Shown piece by piece: positions 8,662 through 17,119 of a stretch of 64,000 nt of DNA. Position 1 is the first letter of the stretch. Every line of letters begins with the position of its first letter. The notes beneath the pieces were generated by a model. It made no database searches and was not told the DNA's origin. It saw only the letters and a list, made by a program, of their open reading frames with translations. A program made the translations under genes and the position numbers. This stretch comes from Salarchaeum japonicum_A (lineage in GTDB: Archaea; Halobacteriota; Halobacteria; Halobacteriales; Halobacteriaceae), in the NCBI RefSeq assembly GCF_049705945.1, contig NZ_JBNAMV010000004.1, positions 744,001 through 808,000 of the forward strand. The letters are read 5' to 3'.

Positions 8662-9365
8662 CGGACTCGCGCGCGCAGTCGAACGTCGTCGGCGTCGCTA
8701 TCCTCCTCGGACTGACGGTGCTCGCGCTCGGCGCGGTGACCGCGAGCGTCGGCAGCCTCGTCGAGACGAACGCGGCCGCGGCGGACGCCAATCGGGTCGC
8801 GTCCGACCTCGCGGCGGCGATACAGCCCGTCCGCACCACCGGCGTCCGCGTGGGGACGCTCGCGTTCACGGACGGCCGCCTCGACACCGTCGAGCGCTCG
8901 ATTCGCGTGCTGAACGACTCCGGCGTGGTGCTGGAACGACCGGCAGACGCGCTCGTCTTCGAGGCGGGCGCGTACACCACGACCTTGCTCGGCGGCGCGG
9001 TGACGCTCGGCCGCGGCGACGGCGGACGGTTCGTCCGCGAACCGCCGATGACCGTCGACGAGGACGTGCTCGTCGTCGGGCTCCCTGTCCTCGACGGCGC
9101 GGTCGCGGCGGGCGGCGAGAACACGCGCGTCCGCCTGCAAACACACGTCACGCACACCAGACACGACCTCGGCGCGGGGAGCTACGGCGTGGCGGTCGAG
9201 ACGACGCGGCCCGGGCCGTGGGAGCGGTTCTTCGCGGCCGCGAACGCCACCGTGTCCTCACGGGATTTCGACGGAGACGGCGTCGCGAGCGTGGTCGCTC
9301 GGTTCCCCGGGGAGCGCGCTGGCTACGTCGTCGTCCACCGCGTGGAGGTGTCGCGGCGTGGATGA
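8658..9365 (+). CDS. Pilin-like secreted protein of the Pil cluster
   Basis: This 235-residue protein starts MTDSRAQSNVVGVAILLGL. The short basic tip, the RAQS motif and one hydrophobic helix are the layout of haloarchaeal class III (prepilin peptidase-processed) signal peptides. The rest is a soluble beta-rich domain. It lies directly downstream of the secretion ATPase and TadC-like genes and overlaps both neighbours, so it is probably a pilin or minor pilin. Haloarchaeal clusters carry a family in this slot that I recall as DUF7289. Confidence 0.75.
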   Translation: MTDSRAQSNVVGVAILLGLTVLALGAVTASVGSLVETNAAAADANRVASDLAAAIQPVRTTGVRVGTLAFTDGRLDTVERSIRVLNDSGVVLERPADALVFEAGAYTTTLLGGAVTLGRGDGGRFVREPPMTVDEDVLVVGLPVLDGAVAAGGENTRVRLQTHVTHTRHDLGAGSYGVAVETTRPGPWERFFAAANATVSSRDFDGDGVASVVARFPGERAGYVVVHRVEVSRRG

Positions 9366-9801
9366 CCGCGGTGTCGCGCCCGTTGTCGGAAAGGCGCTCG
9401 AAGCCGGAATCGTCCTGCTGTACGTCGGCGCGGTCGCGGCGGCGATGTACGGGTCCGTCGTCCCCGACTACCAGACGACCGCCGGGGACGCCGTCGCGGA
9501 GCGAGCGTTGGCCGCCGCGGCCGCGGACGTCGAAAACGCGATACCCGCGGACGTGCGGGCGGCGACCGTTCGCGCCGACGTCCCGCTCCCGGCGACGATT
9601 CGCGGCCGGGCCTACAGCGTCGAAGTGGAGAACCGAACGCTCGTCCTCGACCATCCGGACCCCGACGTGAACGCACGTGTTCGGCTGTCGCTCCCCGACT
9701 CCGTGACCGATGTCTCGGGGAACTGGTCGAGCGCCACATCCGCGGTCGTGGTGGTCGCCCGCGAACACGGCGAAACCACCGTTCGCCTGGAGGCGCGATG
9801 A
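9358..9801 (+). CDS. Small pilin-like protein (DUF7266-like)
   Basis: This 147-residue protein begins MDDRGVAPVVGKALEAG, close to the RGVSPVIG-type start of haloarchaeal pilins, followed by one hydrophobic helix and a small exported domain. The GTG start overlaps the previous gene by 8 bp. It is probably a minor pilin of the same pilus; no direct evidence of assembly is visible. Confidence 0.72.
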   Translation: MDDRGVAPVVGKALEAGIVLLYVGAVAAAMYGSVVPDYQTTAGDAVAERALAAAAADVENAIPADVRAATVRADVPLPATIRGRAYSVEVENRTLVLDHPDPDVNARVRLSLPDSVTDVSGNWSSATSAVVVVAREHGETTVRLEAR

Positions 9802-10460
9802 GGGCGCAACTGAACCTCCCGGCGCTCGGCGTCGCGCTGTTGCTCGTCACCGCGGCGACGGGCGTGAGCCTCGCGGTGGCGAACGGCGCGTTCGCGGCCG
9901 CCGAACGCGACCCGATAGCCGACCACGCCGCGACGGCGCTCGCGGACCGCCTCGTCGCGGCGGATGGCCCGCTCGCAGTCAGGAAGAACGTGCTCGGCGC
10001 GGACGCCGTCGCGGCGTTCGACTCGGCGCGGTTGCGGTCGCTCGTCGGGGAGCGCGGCGCCGTCGTGCGGCTGAACGGCAGGGTCGTCGCGCGATCGGGT
10101 GACGTGGCTGACCCGCGGACGATGCGGCGGCTCGTGCTCGTCGCGACCGTCGAGAACCGGACGCTCACACCCCGAGTCGAGCGCGGCGCGGCGGTGACAC
10201 TGCCGCGGCGCACCGACCGCGTCACCGTGACGCTCGACCCGCCCGCGGGGACCGGGGTGCGGGCGGTTCGCGTGAACGGTCGCACCGTCCTGTCGAACGA
10301 CGACGGCCTCCGCGGGACGTTCGCGCTCGACTCGTCGCGCGTCCGCACCACCACCGTGAAGTTCGACGCGACCGACCGGCTGCCGGCGGGGAGCGTCACC
10401 ATCGAGTACGCGGTGGAGCGGACGGAGAAGGGCGTGCTCGGGGTGAGCGTCGATGCGTAG
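9798..10460 (+). CDS. Pilin-like secreted protein of the Pil cluster
   Basis: This 220-residue protein starts MRAQLNLPALGVALLLV, with an R-x-Q motif before a single hydrophobic helix. The exported domain is rich in short beta stretches (RTDRVTVTLDPPAG, GSVTIEYAVERT). ATG/TGA overlap joins it to the previous gene. I recall the family as DUF7263 but could not verify this. A minor pilin or pilus accessory role is inferred from position. Confidence 0.7.
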   Translation: MRAQLNLPALGVALLLVTAATGVSLAVANGAFAAAERDPIADHAATALADRLVAADGPLAVRKNVLGADAVAAFDSARLRSLVGERGAVVRLNGRVVARSGDVADPRTMRRLVLVATVENRTLTPRVERGAAVTLPRRTDRVTVTLDPPAGTGVRAVRVNGRTVLSNDDGLRGTFALDSSRVRTTTVKFDATDRLPAGSVTIEYAVERTEKGVLGVSVDA

Positions 10461-10854
10461 GGCGCAGCTCTCGCTCTCCGCGGTCGAGGCGGGCGTCGGC
10501 GTCCTGCTCGTGTTCGCGGTGACGACGGGGTTCGTGCTCGGCAGTCCCGCGGTCGCGGGGGACGCCCAGCTCGACGCGTACGCGACCGACCTGGGTGCGG
10601 TGCTGGCGAACGACGCGCCCCGTCACGGGGACGCGACACGACTGACGGAGGTGACGCGTTCGCCGAGCGGGTTCGAGCGCGAGTCGACCGCGCTCGCGGA
10701 GCGAATCAATCGCGTGCTCCCGGAGAACCTCATGTACAGAGTGGAGACGGCGCACGGCACCATCGGGTATCCGCGGCCGGACGGCGTGGCGTACGGGACG
10801 GCTCGGCACGCGACGCCGTACGGCACCGTGACAATCTGGGTGTGGTACGCGTGA
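10453..10854 (+). CDS. Small pilin-like protein of the Pil cluster
   Basis: This 133-residue protein begins MRRAQLSLSAVEAGVGVLLV, with the same RAQL tip and hydrophobic helix as its neighbours, and ends in a Tyr/Gly-containing segment (YGTVTIWVWYA). It overlaps the upstream gene by 8 bp. Several different proteins sharing this tip suggest a set of minor pilins rather than one major pilin with duplicates. Confidence 0.7.
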   Translation: MRRAQLSLSAVEAGVGVLLVFAVTTGFVLGSPAVAGDAQLDAYATDLGAVLANDAPRHGDATRLTEVTRSPSGFERESTALAERINRVLPENLMYRVETAHGTIGYPRPDGVAYGTARHATPYGTVTIWVWYA

Positions 10855-11354
10855 ACCGCCGCGGCCAGCTCGTGCTCGTCGCGGCGGCGGTAATCGCGCT
10901 CGCGCTCGTCCCCGTCGTCGCGGCCTACCTCCAGCTCGGGTACGCGCCCGACGCGGGGACGACGGTGGAACCGCGGCCGGGCGCGGACGCCGAGCGGTTG
11001 TTGTCGCGGGCGGTGGCGCGTGCGCCCGTCCTCGTCGACTACGACTGGGCGGACCGAGCGCCGGCCGTCGAGTCGGTGCGGGGCGCGCTCGCGCCGCGAC
11101 TGGACGCGCTGCGGACCGCGCGGCTGACCGACGGAACCGCGGCCGTCGTGTCGTACGCGCCCGCTATCGCGGCGTCGTGGGCCGCCGCGGAATGTCCGGC
11201 CGGGCCGAACCGGCAGTTCGGCGCGTGTCGCACGGACGGCGGCGTAGTCGTTCAGGAGCGCGACGGCCAGACGCATCTCGTGGCGGTGGCGTTCGCGGTG
11301 CGCGTCGTCTCCGATACCCGGACCGCGGACCTCACGCTCGTGGTCGAACGCTAA
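10851..11354 (+). CDS. Pilin-like secreted protein, last gene of the Pil operon (DUF7261-like)
   Basis: This 167-residue protein starts MNRRGQLVLVAAAVIALALV, again with an RGQ tip and one long hydrophobic helix. I prefer the GTG at 10851 because it overlaps the preceding TGA (GTGA); a GTG 9 bp upstream is also open. Two cysteines (AECPAGPN, GACRTDGG) may form a disulfide outside the cell. It ends the operon, 31 bp before the GH26-like gene. Confidence 0.72.
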   Translation: MNRRGQLVLVAAAVIALALVPVVAAYLQLGYAPDAGTTVEPRPGADAERLLSRAVARAPVLVDYDWADRAPAVESVRGALAPRLDALRTARLTDGTAAVVSYAPAIAASWAAAECPAGPNRQFGACRTDGGVVVQERDGQTHLVAVAFAVRVVSDTRTADLTLVVER

Positions 11355-11385
11355 CGGCTTTGGTCGGGCGGAGCGAACTCCGCGT

Positions 11386-12315
11386 GTGACGGAACCGCTG
11401 CGAACCGGTGCGTTCGTCGGATCGGAGGTCGAGTCGTTCTCGCGGGCGGACGCGATGGAACAGTGGCAGGGCACGGGATTGGACGTGCAGAACGTGTTCA
11501 CGACGTGGGACACCGCAACCGACCCGCTTCACGGTATCTTCGACAGGCAGCTTCGCGCGATTCGGGACGCGGGCCGGACGCCGATGTTGACGTGGGAGCC
11601 GTTCACCGACGGACCGGAGGAGACGCCCGCGGACGTAGCGTCGCGCATCGTCGCGGGCGAGCACGACGACTACCTCGCGCGGTTCTCGCGAGCACTGGAC
11701 GAGTGGCTGAACGAGGGTGAGGACCGGCGACTCTTCCTCCGGTTCGCGCACGAACCGAACGGCGACTGGTATCCGTGGGCGCCCGCCGCTGGCGGCGTCG
11801 GTAGCGCGGACGCGTACGCCGACATGTGGCGGTACGTCCGTGACGCCGTCGGCGCGGACGACCGCGTGACGTGGGTGTGGGCGCCGAATCACGTGGACGT
11901 GGGCGAGCACACAGCCGAATCGCTGTATCCCGGCGAGGCGTACGTGGACTGGGTGGGCGTGGACGGTTTCAACTGGGGGGCGACGGAGCCGTGGAGCACG
12001 TGGCAGTCCCCGTGCGAGGTGTTCGAGGACATGCTCGCTCGCGTGGACGCGCTCGGCGACCATCCGGTCTGCATCCCGGAGTACGCGAGCACGTCGGTGA
12101 CGGCGGACGGCCACAACGTGGCCGCGAAGAACCGCTGGATTCGCGAGTTCTTCGCGTACGTCCGCGACTCCCCGGTCGAGCTAGCGGTCTGGTTCAACAT
12201 CGACAAGGAGACGGACTGGGCGGTGTTCGACGCCGATCGCGGCGACACGGTGGTCACGATAGGCGAGGAGAGATATACGGCGTACTCGGCGTACGGCCGC
12301 GAAGCGGGTCGTTAG
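11386..12315 (+). CDS. GH26-like glycoside hydrolase (endo-beta-mannanase type)
   Basis: This 309-residue TIM-barrel enzyme has the acid/base motif RFAHEPNGDWYPW and, about 100 residues later, the nucleophile strand CIPEYAST. Both fit family 26 glycosidases acting on beta-mannans or related beta-glycans. No signal peptide is seen, so it may be cytoplasmic or exported by another route. The start is GTG. It converges on a glycosyltransferase gene with which it shares stop-codon bases, so the two may make and trim the same glycan. The substrate is not known from sequence. Confidence 0.8.
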   Translation: MTEPLRTGAFVGSEVESFSRADAMEQWQGTGLDVQNVFTTWDTATDPLHGIFDRQLRAIRDAGRTPMLTWEPFTDGPEETPADVASRIVAGEHDDYLARFSRALDEWLNEGEDRRLFLRFAHEPNGDWYPWAPAAGGVGSADAYADMWRYVRDAVGADDRVTWVWAPNHVDVGEHTAESLYPGEAYVDWVGVDGFNWGATEPWSTWQSPCEVFEDMLARVDALGDHPVCIPEYASTSVTADGHNVAAKNRWIREFFAYVRDSPVELAVWFNIDKETDWAVFDADRGDTVVTIGEERYTAYSAYGREAGR

Positions 12316-13691
12316 TCGTCTCGGCGGTCGGTCGCGTCGCCGTCGGTCCCGAGGGGAGTGAGTTCGACGACGGTTTCGGCGGCGTTCTCCACGGTGTTCG
12401 ATACTTTCTCCGTGACGGCGAACTGGCGGGCGGGCGAGAGGATGCCGTAGAGCGCGCCCGCGGAGTGGAGGAGGACGACGAACGGCGTGAGCACGAGCAG
12501 CCCCAGCCAGATGTGGGGGCGTTCGCGGTAGTAGACCAGGCCGAGCAGCGACCAGAGGTAGACGTGCGCGAGCAGGACGAGCGAGAGCGCGACGTACACC
12601 TCGGGCAGGACGAGAACGGTGAGCGGAATCGTCTCGATGCCGGCGTAGGTGAGCGCGGAGGTCACCCAGAACACGGGTCCGAAGACGGACACCGCCCAGC
12701 CGATGTCGCGGAAGTGATAGAGAATGCGGTAATCCCAGGGGAGGAGGCGGGACTTAGACCGCGTGCCGGTGAGCCAGCGGCGGCGCTGGCCGATCATCGC
12801 GCGGACGGACGGCGGCGCCTGGTTCTCGAAGAACGTGTCCACGACCTCAAACGTGGCGTCCTCGTCGAGGACGGCGCGCCACGCGAACACGGAGTCCTCG
12901 ACGATGGTGTCGGTGTCCCACGTGATGCGGTCTTCGAGCGACCGACGGATGGCGATGCCGCCGCCCCACGCGTAGAAGGGGACGCGGAGGTAGGGAAAGG
13001 CGCGCTGTTCGATGTTGAAGCCGATGCGGTGGATTTCGGCGAGGTAGGGGAGGATGCCGCCGGTGCGGACGGGGCGTTCGCGGAACTGGACGATGTCGGC
13101 GTTCGAGGGGATGCCGTCGAACGAGGGGATTCGGGTGTCCTCGTCGAGGTAGAGGACGTACTCCTTGTCCGTCGGGTGGTGGATGCGGGCGTACTCGATG
13201 GCGCGGCCCTTGAACTGCGCGAACTCGCACGTGAACGACTCCGGGACGACGACGACGTCTGCGCCGTCCACGTCGATGTCGGCTTCCGCGACGACGACCA
13301 CGTCGCTGAGGGTGTCGGGGAGCGAGTCGACTGTTTCCTGCACGACGTTCTCGTTGTCGATGGTGAGCACGCGCACCTGCACGGCGTCCGGCGTCCATTC
13401 GATGGACACCTCGTCGTCGCCGCGGCGGGTCGGCCGGTAGTGCTTCCAGAGGTAGAAGACGAAGAGGTAGCTCCAGAAGCTCACGGGGATGGTGTAGAGG
13501 AGGACGAGCTGCCAGAGCACGAACGTCATTACGAGCGCGGGCGACTCACGGAGCGTCTCCCAGAATCCACCGATGACGCCGTCGAGAAGCACAAGCTCGG
13601 GCGGGAGCACGAGAATCGCGAGGTCGACCGCGACGAACAGCGCGGCGAGCGTTCCGACGACGGTGAAGACGAGTTGGCGGCGGCGAGTCAT
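12312..13691 (-). CDS. Membrane glycosyltransferase family 2, egghead-like
   Basis: This 459-residue processive-type GT2 has two N-terminal membrane helices, a catalytic domain with a DxD-like YLDEDTRI and a QRRRWLTG motif, then at least three C-terminal helices. The overall layout resembles egghead beta-1,4-mannosyltransferases and cellulose-synthase-like enzymes. I chose the ATG at 13691, directly before the basic tip MTRRRQL and the first helix; the longer open frame upstream overlaps a decayed gene fragment. It probably makes a surface or lipid-linked polysaccharide. Confidence 0.82.
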   Translation of the reverse strand: MTRRRQLVFTVVGTLAALFVAVDLAILVLPPELVLLDGVIGGFWETLRESPALVMTFVLWQLVLLYTIPVSFWSYLFVFYLWKHYRPTRRGDDEVSIEWTPDAVQVRVLTIDNENVVQETVDSLPDTLSDVVVVAEADIDVDGADVVVVPESFTCEFAQFKGRAIEYARIHHPTDKEYVLYLDEDTRIPSFDGIPSNADIVQFRERPVRTGGILPYLAEIHRIGFNIEQRAFPYLRVPFYAWGGGIAIRRSLEDRITWDTDTIVEDSVFAWRAVLDEDATFEVVDTFFENQAPPSVRAMIGQRRRWLTGTRSKSRLLPWDYRILYHFRDIGWAVSVFGPVFWVTSALTYAGIETIPLTVLVLPEVYVALSLVLLAHVYLWSLLGLVYYRERPHIWLGLLVLTPFVVLLHSAGALYGILSPARQFAVTEKVSNTVENAAETVVELTPLGTDGDATDRRDD

Positions 13692-13756
13692 GAGAGAGTG
13701 GACGGGCGGACGTGCCCGCCGTAGATACCCTCCGTAGGCGACAGGAGGATATGAAC

Positions 13757-13842
13757 TTAGAGGTCGTCCCAGTAGCCCGAGTCGTTCCCGGTCCATCTGA
13801 TGCTGCAGCCCTGCAGCCGTAAATGGGGCCGAGTTCGCGGGT
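13757..13842 (-). pseudogene. Duplicated 3' end of the thioredoxin-fold gene (decayed)
   Basis: The minus strand encodes QGCSIRWTGNDSGYWDDL followed by a stop, matching the C-terminus of the intact thioredoxin-like protein at 15977-16570 (RGCSIKWTPGNEPDYWDDL). The first 19 bases, from the stop codon on, are identical; farther in there are substitutions and small indels. Only the last 25-30 codons remain. The copy lies on the far side of a two-gene module, so the two 3' ends bracket about 2.2 kb. Confidence 0.75.
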
Positions 13843-13904
13843 AGGTCCGACTGACACCACGCTTCACGCCATCCGCGTGGCCGCACGTGACGAACCGAGA
13901 AGGA

Positions 13905-14156
13905 CTAGTCCTGCTGGCGGGAGCCGATGAGCTCCCGGTTCTGGGCGACGCGGTAGACCGCGAACAGGCCGAACAGCACCGGGACGCTGACGAAGAACAG
14001 CAGGACCGCATCTCCGCGCTCCAGCGGGCCGGGGAACGCGCCCGGACCGGACGCCGGGAGTCCCGCTAGGAGGATGGGGATGAACAGAAGGGTTGAGCAG
14101 AGTGCTGCGGCAGTGATGCGTGTGTACGTTCGTGGTCCGATAGTGAACGGAGCCAT
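13905..14156 (-). CDS. Small membrane protein paired with the ATP-grasp gene
   Basis: This 83-residue protein has two predicted membrane helices (about residues 12-32 and 48-68) and a polar C-terminal end (RVAQNRELIGSRQQD). Its ATG overlaps the TAA of the upstream ATP-grasp gene by one base, so it is its translational partner. I do not recognise the family. It lies inside the module flanked by the duplicated thioredoxin-gene ends. Confidence 0.7.
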   Translation of the reverse strand: MAPFTIGPRTYTRITAAALCSTLLFIPILLAGLPASGPGAFPGPLERGDAVLLFFVSVPVLFGLFAVYRVAQNRELIGSRQQD

Positions 14157-15874
14157 TATTGGGACACCTCCGTCGGCGGCATCTCGGTCCGCGCGTCGCG
14201 CTCGGCCGGCGGTTTCGCTAACGTCTCCCAGTTCGTCCGTGCCCATTCTTGGGCGCGTTCGACCCGTTCCTCAGCGGACCTAAACTGGTCCGGCTCCCCG
14301 TTGGCTTCGACAAACCGAAGTCGGCGAAGCAGTCCAGCCATGTTCGCGTTCTGAATCCCCAGACCCGGACGCCGATTGATTTCGAGAATCATCGGCCCCG
14401 CTTCCTCGTCGAAGACGATGTCTACTCCGGTGTATCCGAGGTTGCTCGCGATGGCGCCCCGGCAGGCGGTCGCGAGAACGTCGTCCCAGTTCGGAATCGT
14501 GAACTCGAGGGACGCGCCCGTATCCGGGTGGGCGTCGATGAATCGGTCGTGTGTCTGTTGGTACCCCCCGGAGGATTCCCCGGTCTCGATATCGACGGCG
14601 ACGGCGACGGCCCCGCTGTGGATGTTCGCCGTCCCGTCGGACTCTTCGGTCGGAAGTCGGACCATCGCCATCACGGGGAACCCCTGCAGCGTGATGACTC
14701 GGAGGTCCGGGACACCCCCGGTGGTCCGATCGGCGAGCATTTTCTCGGGTGTAATGAACGCCTCGACGATCGCTTTGGTCCGTGCGCCGTAGTCTGCGAC
14801 CCCTCCGACGCAGATGTTTCGGGTGTGGGTCACCACGCCATCCAGGTCCATTCGCCCTCGGTTCGTCAGGAACTCGCCGGTGGCATCGTCGCGGCCACGG
14901 ACCACTAGAATCCCGCGTCCACCCGACCCACCCATCGGTTTGATGGCGAGTTTGTCCGTCTCGGCGAGGAGTTCGCGGAGCTCGTCGAAGTCCGACTGGC
15001 CCTCGGCGACCAAGTAGGTCTGCGGCGTCGGAATCGAGAGGCCGTGAAGGGTTTTCTTCATTTTCTCCTTGTCGAACGCCCCCATAACGGACCGGGGGTT
15101 GTACTTCCCCACGAACTCGCGGTTCCGAACGCGCATCGTGAGTATTTCTCCCGGACGCTTCGAGCCCAGCGAGCGTCGAATCGCTCGAAAGCGGACGTAC
15201 TCGCTGAGGCGGGTCTCGGTCACCGCGCCCAGGAAGATATTGAGGGCGACGAGCGCCACCCACGTTTCGGGTGTGTGGATGACGAAGGAGATGAGCGGCT
15301 CGTAGGATACGATGGCGTATCCTGCTGCAATCGCGACCAGTGTCGCGCCGAGGCGCCGTGCTGCTGGCGGCCACCCGGTTTCGTCCACACTGCCGACGAA
15401 CCGCTCGGCGTACCACGCCGTGATTACGATGGGGAAGATGAGCGCGGACTGGAGGGACGGGATGTTCTGAAGCTGTCCGACGGCCTCGAGGACGAACAGT
15501 CCGATAGCCGCAACCACGAGAAGCGAGGCGACGCGGTGGGCGGTTCCGAGGTCAAGGTCGCTGATGGCGACGCGGGCGAGCGCGCTCACCACGAAGACGT
15601 AGGCGACGGTGAGGAACCCCCAGAACGGCCCCAAGATTACCCACGAGAACGCCAGTATCACCGGCCCGAACACCCCGAACGTGCTCATCCCCGCCTCGTT
15701 ACGGAGGATAGCCACGACCGTTCCAGCCACCATCAACTGGAACACGAACTCGAGTTCCTCGGCCACCGGGAGGAACAGCGAGAAGTTCGTTCGGAGGAAC
15801 GCGGTCGTAACGAGCAACCCGAATAACAGCATTCCAACTGCGAGTAGACGGCCCGAGCGTCTCTTCCATTCCAT
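14156..15874 (-). CDS. Seven-TM protein with C-terminal RimK/sugar-transfer-type ATP-grasp domain
   Basis: This 572-residue fusion has six or seven membrane helices in residues 10-235, then an ATP-grasp ligase domain. Visible landmarks are LAIKPMGGSGGRGILVV (ATP lysine and glycine loop), an Asp/Glu-containing FTIPNWDDVLATA region and MILEINRRPGLGIQNAN (metal-binding Glu and Asn). The C-terminal domain resembles alpha-L-glutamate-ligase-like or sugar-transfer-associated ATP-grasp proteins (PF14397-like). It probably joins an amino acid or peptide to a membrane-associated acceptor. I favour the ATG at 15874 (MEWKRRSG); an ATG 45 bp upstream is in frame. Confidence 0.75.
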   Translation of the reverse strand: MEWKRRSGRLLAVGMLLFGLLVTTAFLRTNFSLFLPVAEELEFVFQLMVAGTVVAILRNEAGMSTFGVFGPVILAFSWVILGPFWGFLTVAYVFVVSALARVAISDLDLGTAHRVASLLVVAAIGLFVLEAVGQLQNIPSLQSALIFPIVITAWYAERFVGSVDETGWPPAARRLGATLVAIAAGYAIVSYEPLISFVIHTPETWVALVALNIFLGAVTETRLSEYVRFRAIRRSLGSKRPGEILTMRVRNREFVGKYNPRSVMGAFDKEKMKKTLHGLSIPTPQTYLVAEGQSDFDELRELLAETDKLAIKPMGGSGGRGILVVRGRDDATGEFLTNRGRMDLDGVVTHTRNICVGGVADYGARTKAIVEAFITPEKMLADRTTGGVPDLRVITLQGFPVMAMVRLPTEESDGTANIHSGAVAVAVDIETGESSGGYQQTHDRFIDAHPDTGASLEFTIPNWDDVLATACRGAIASNLGYTGVDIVFDEEAGPMILEINRRPGLGIQNANMAGLLRRLRFVEANGEPDQFRSAEERVERAQEWARTNWETLAKPPAERDARTEMPPTEVSQ

Positions 15875-15976
15875 TACGTAAAGTTTGCAACTGATAGCTG
15901 ATTCAATCTGTCGGAACATCCCCGAGCGATACGCGGAATCGACGCGGGACGAGCCAGGCGAAGAAGGCGCGCGGCG

Positions 15977-16570
15977 TTAGAGGTCGTCCCAGTAGTCCGG
16001 CTCGTTCCCAGGCGTCCACTTGATGCTGCAGCCGCGGGCCGGCGCGAACTCGCGGGTCACGTCCTCGCCGGCGAGGACAGTGTCGATGGCGTCACGCATC
16101 TCGAAGCCGGATTCGCCGGACGGCTCCGCGTCCGGCGATTGTGCGTCGTCCAGTCGGCCGTGGTAGGCGAGCGTGAATTCGCCGCGGTTCGCGAACAGGA
16201 ACGGGTCGGGCGTGCAGACCGCGCCGTAGGCCGCCGCGGTCGCCTGGGAGTCGTCGCGGAGGTAGGCGTCGTAGTCGACGGTGCCGTCGCTGGCAGCGTC
16301 GCGCATCGCGTCCAAGGAGTCGTCGGGGTAGGCGTCGGCGTCGTTCGGATTGATGCCGACGACGGCCACGTCGTCGTAGTCGTCGGCGATTACGTTCAGG
16401 GTCGGGTGTTTCGCCTGCGCGTACGGGCAGTGGTTGCACGTGAAGACGACGAGCAGGGCGTCGTAGTCGCTGAAGTCGCCGAGTTCGTAGGTCTCGCCGT
16501 TCGTTCCGGGGAGCGAGAAGTCGGGCGCCGAGTCGCCGCGGTCGAGCACGCGCGTGGATTCGCCTGCCAT
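15977..16570 (-). CDS. Thioredoxin-fold (AhpC/TSA-like redoxin) protein
   Basis: This 197-residue redoxin begins with the family-typical APDFSLPGTNGETYEL and has the active-site CxxC CNHCPYAQ (Cys45, Cys48). A later VCTPDPFLF holds the cis-Pro region. This subgroup of cytoplasmic redoxin proteins is common in bacteria and haloarchaea; its electron partner is not known. No signal peptide is present. Its 3' end is duplicated at 13757-13842. Confidence 0.88.
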   Translation of the reverse strand: MAGESTRVLDRGDSAPDFSLPGTNGETYELGDFSDYDALLVVFTCNHCPYAQAKHPTLNVIADDYDDVAVVGINPNDADAYPDDSLDAMRDAASDGTVDYDAYLRDDSQATAAAYGAVCTPDPFLFANRGEFTLAYHGRLDDAQSPDAEPSGESGFEMRDAIDTVLAGEDVTREFAPARGCSIKWTPGNEPDYWDDL

Positions 16571-16624
16571 AGTTCAAGAAACGGCGAGCGGCCGGAAAAG
16601 CGCTCGGCCCGCGGACGCGGTCGC

Positions 16625-17119
16625 CTACTCAAACCCCCACTCGTCGGCGCGGCGTTCGGCCTCTTCGCGGGCGCGCTCGCGGATGTCAGCGATGGCGGCG
16701 TCATCAGCGAGGAAGGCTTCGACGGCGTCGAGCGACTCCGCATCGGCGTCCGCGTCCTCGGGCGCGCGGTCGCGGGTGCGAGCGGCGAGTACGTCGTCGC
16801 CGGCGAGGTGGGTGGCGGGCGCGTCCGGCGCGACCCCGCACTCCGAAGGTGCGTTCGGCGCGGGGTCAGCGTGGAGTTCGACGCGAACGGGGCCTGGGTT
16901 CGCGAACGCGGCGAGCGCCGCGCCGCCGGTGCGGCCGTCGCTGTGGCGTGCGTGCGTCGGGACGCCGTCGGCGAACCAGAGGGTGAGACGGTCGGCGGCG
17001 TCGAGGAGGAGCGTCTGCTGTGGTTCGAGAACCGCGCGGCCCGTGTGGGCGGCGTCGAGGGCGGTTTCGAGGGGGGCGGCGGTGTCGGGGACGGTGCGGG
17101 AGAAGACGAGGCGGCTCAT
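16625..17119 (-). CDS. Conserved hypothetical protein coupled to the MinD-like ATPase
   Basis: This 164-residue acidic soluble protein (MSRLVFSRTVPDTAAP at the start) has a beta-rich first half and a charged helical C-terminus (AIADIRERAREEAERRADEW). Its ATG overlaps the stop of the MinD-like gene (ATGA), so the pair is co-translated. I do not recognise a domain. Partners of deviant Walker A ATPases are often their cargo or regulators, but nothing here proves that. Confidence 0.75.
   Translation of the reverse strand: MSRLVFSRTVPDTAAPLETALDAAHTGRAVLEPQQTLLLDAADRLTLWFADGVPTHARHSDGRTGGAALAAFANPGPVRVELHADPAPNAPSECGVAPDAPATHLAGDDVLAARTRDRAPEDADADAESLDAVEAFLADDAAIADIRERAREEAERRADEWGFE

Noticed and set aside
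11871..13724. 617-codon plus-strand frame across the GH26 and GT2 genes
   Set aside because: It crosses the convergent stop codons of two recognised genes and has no domain.
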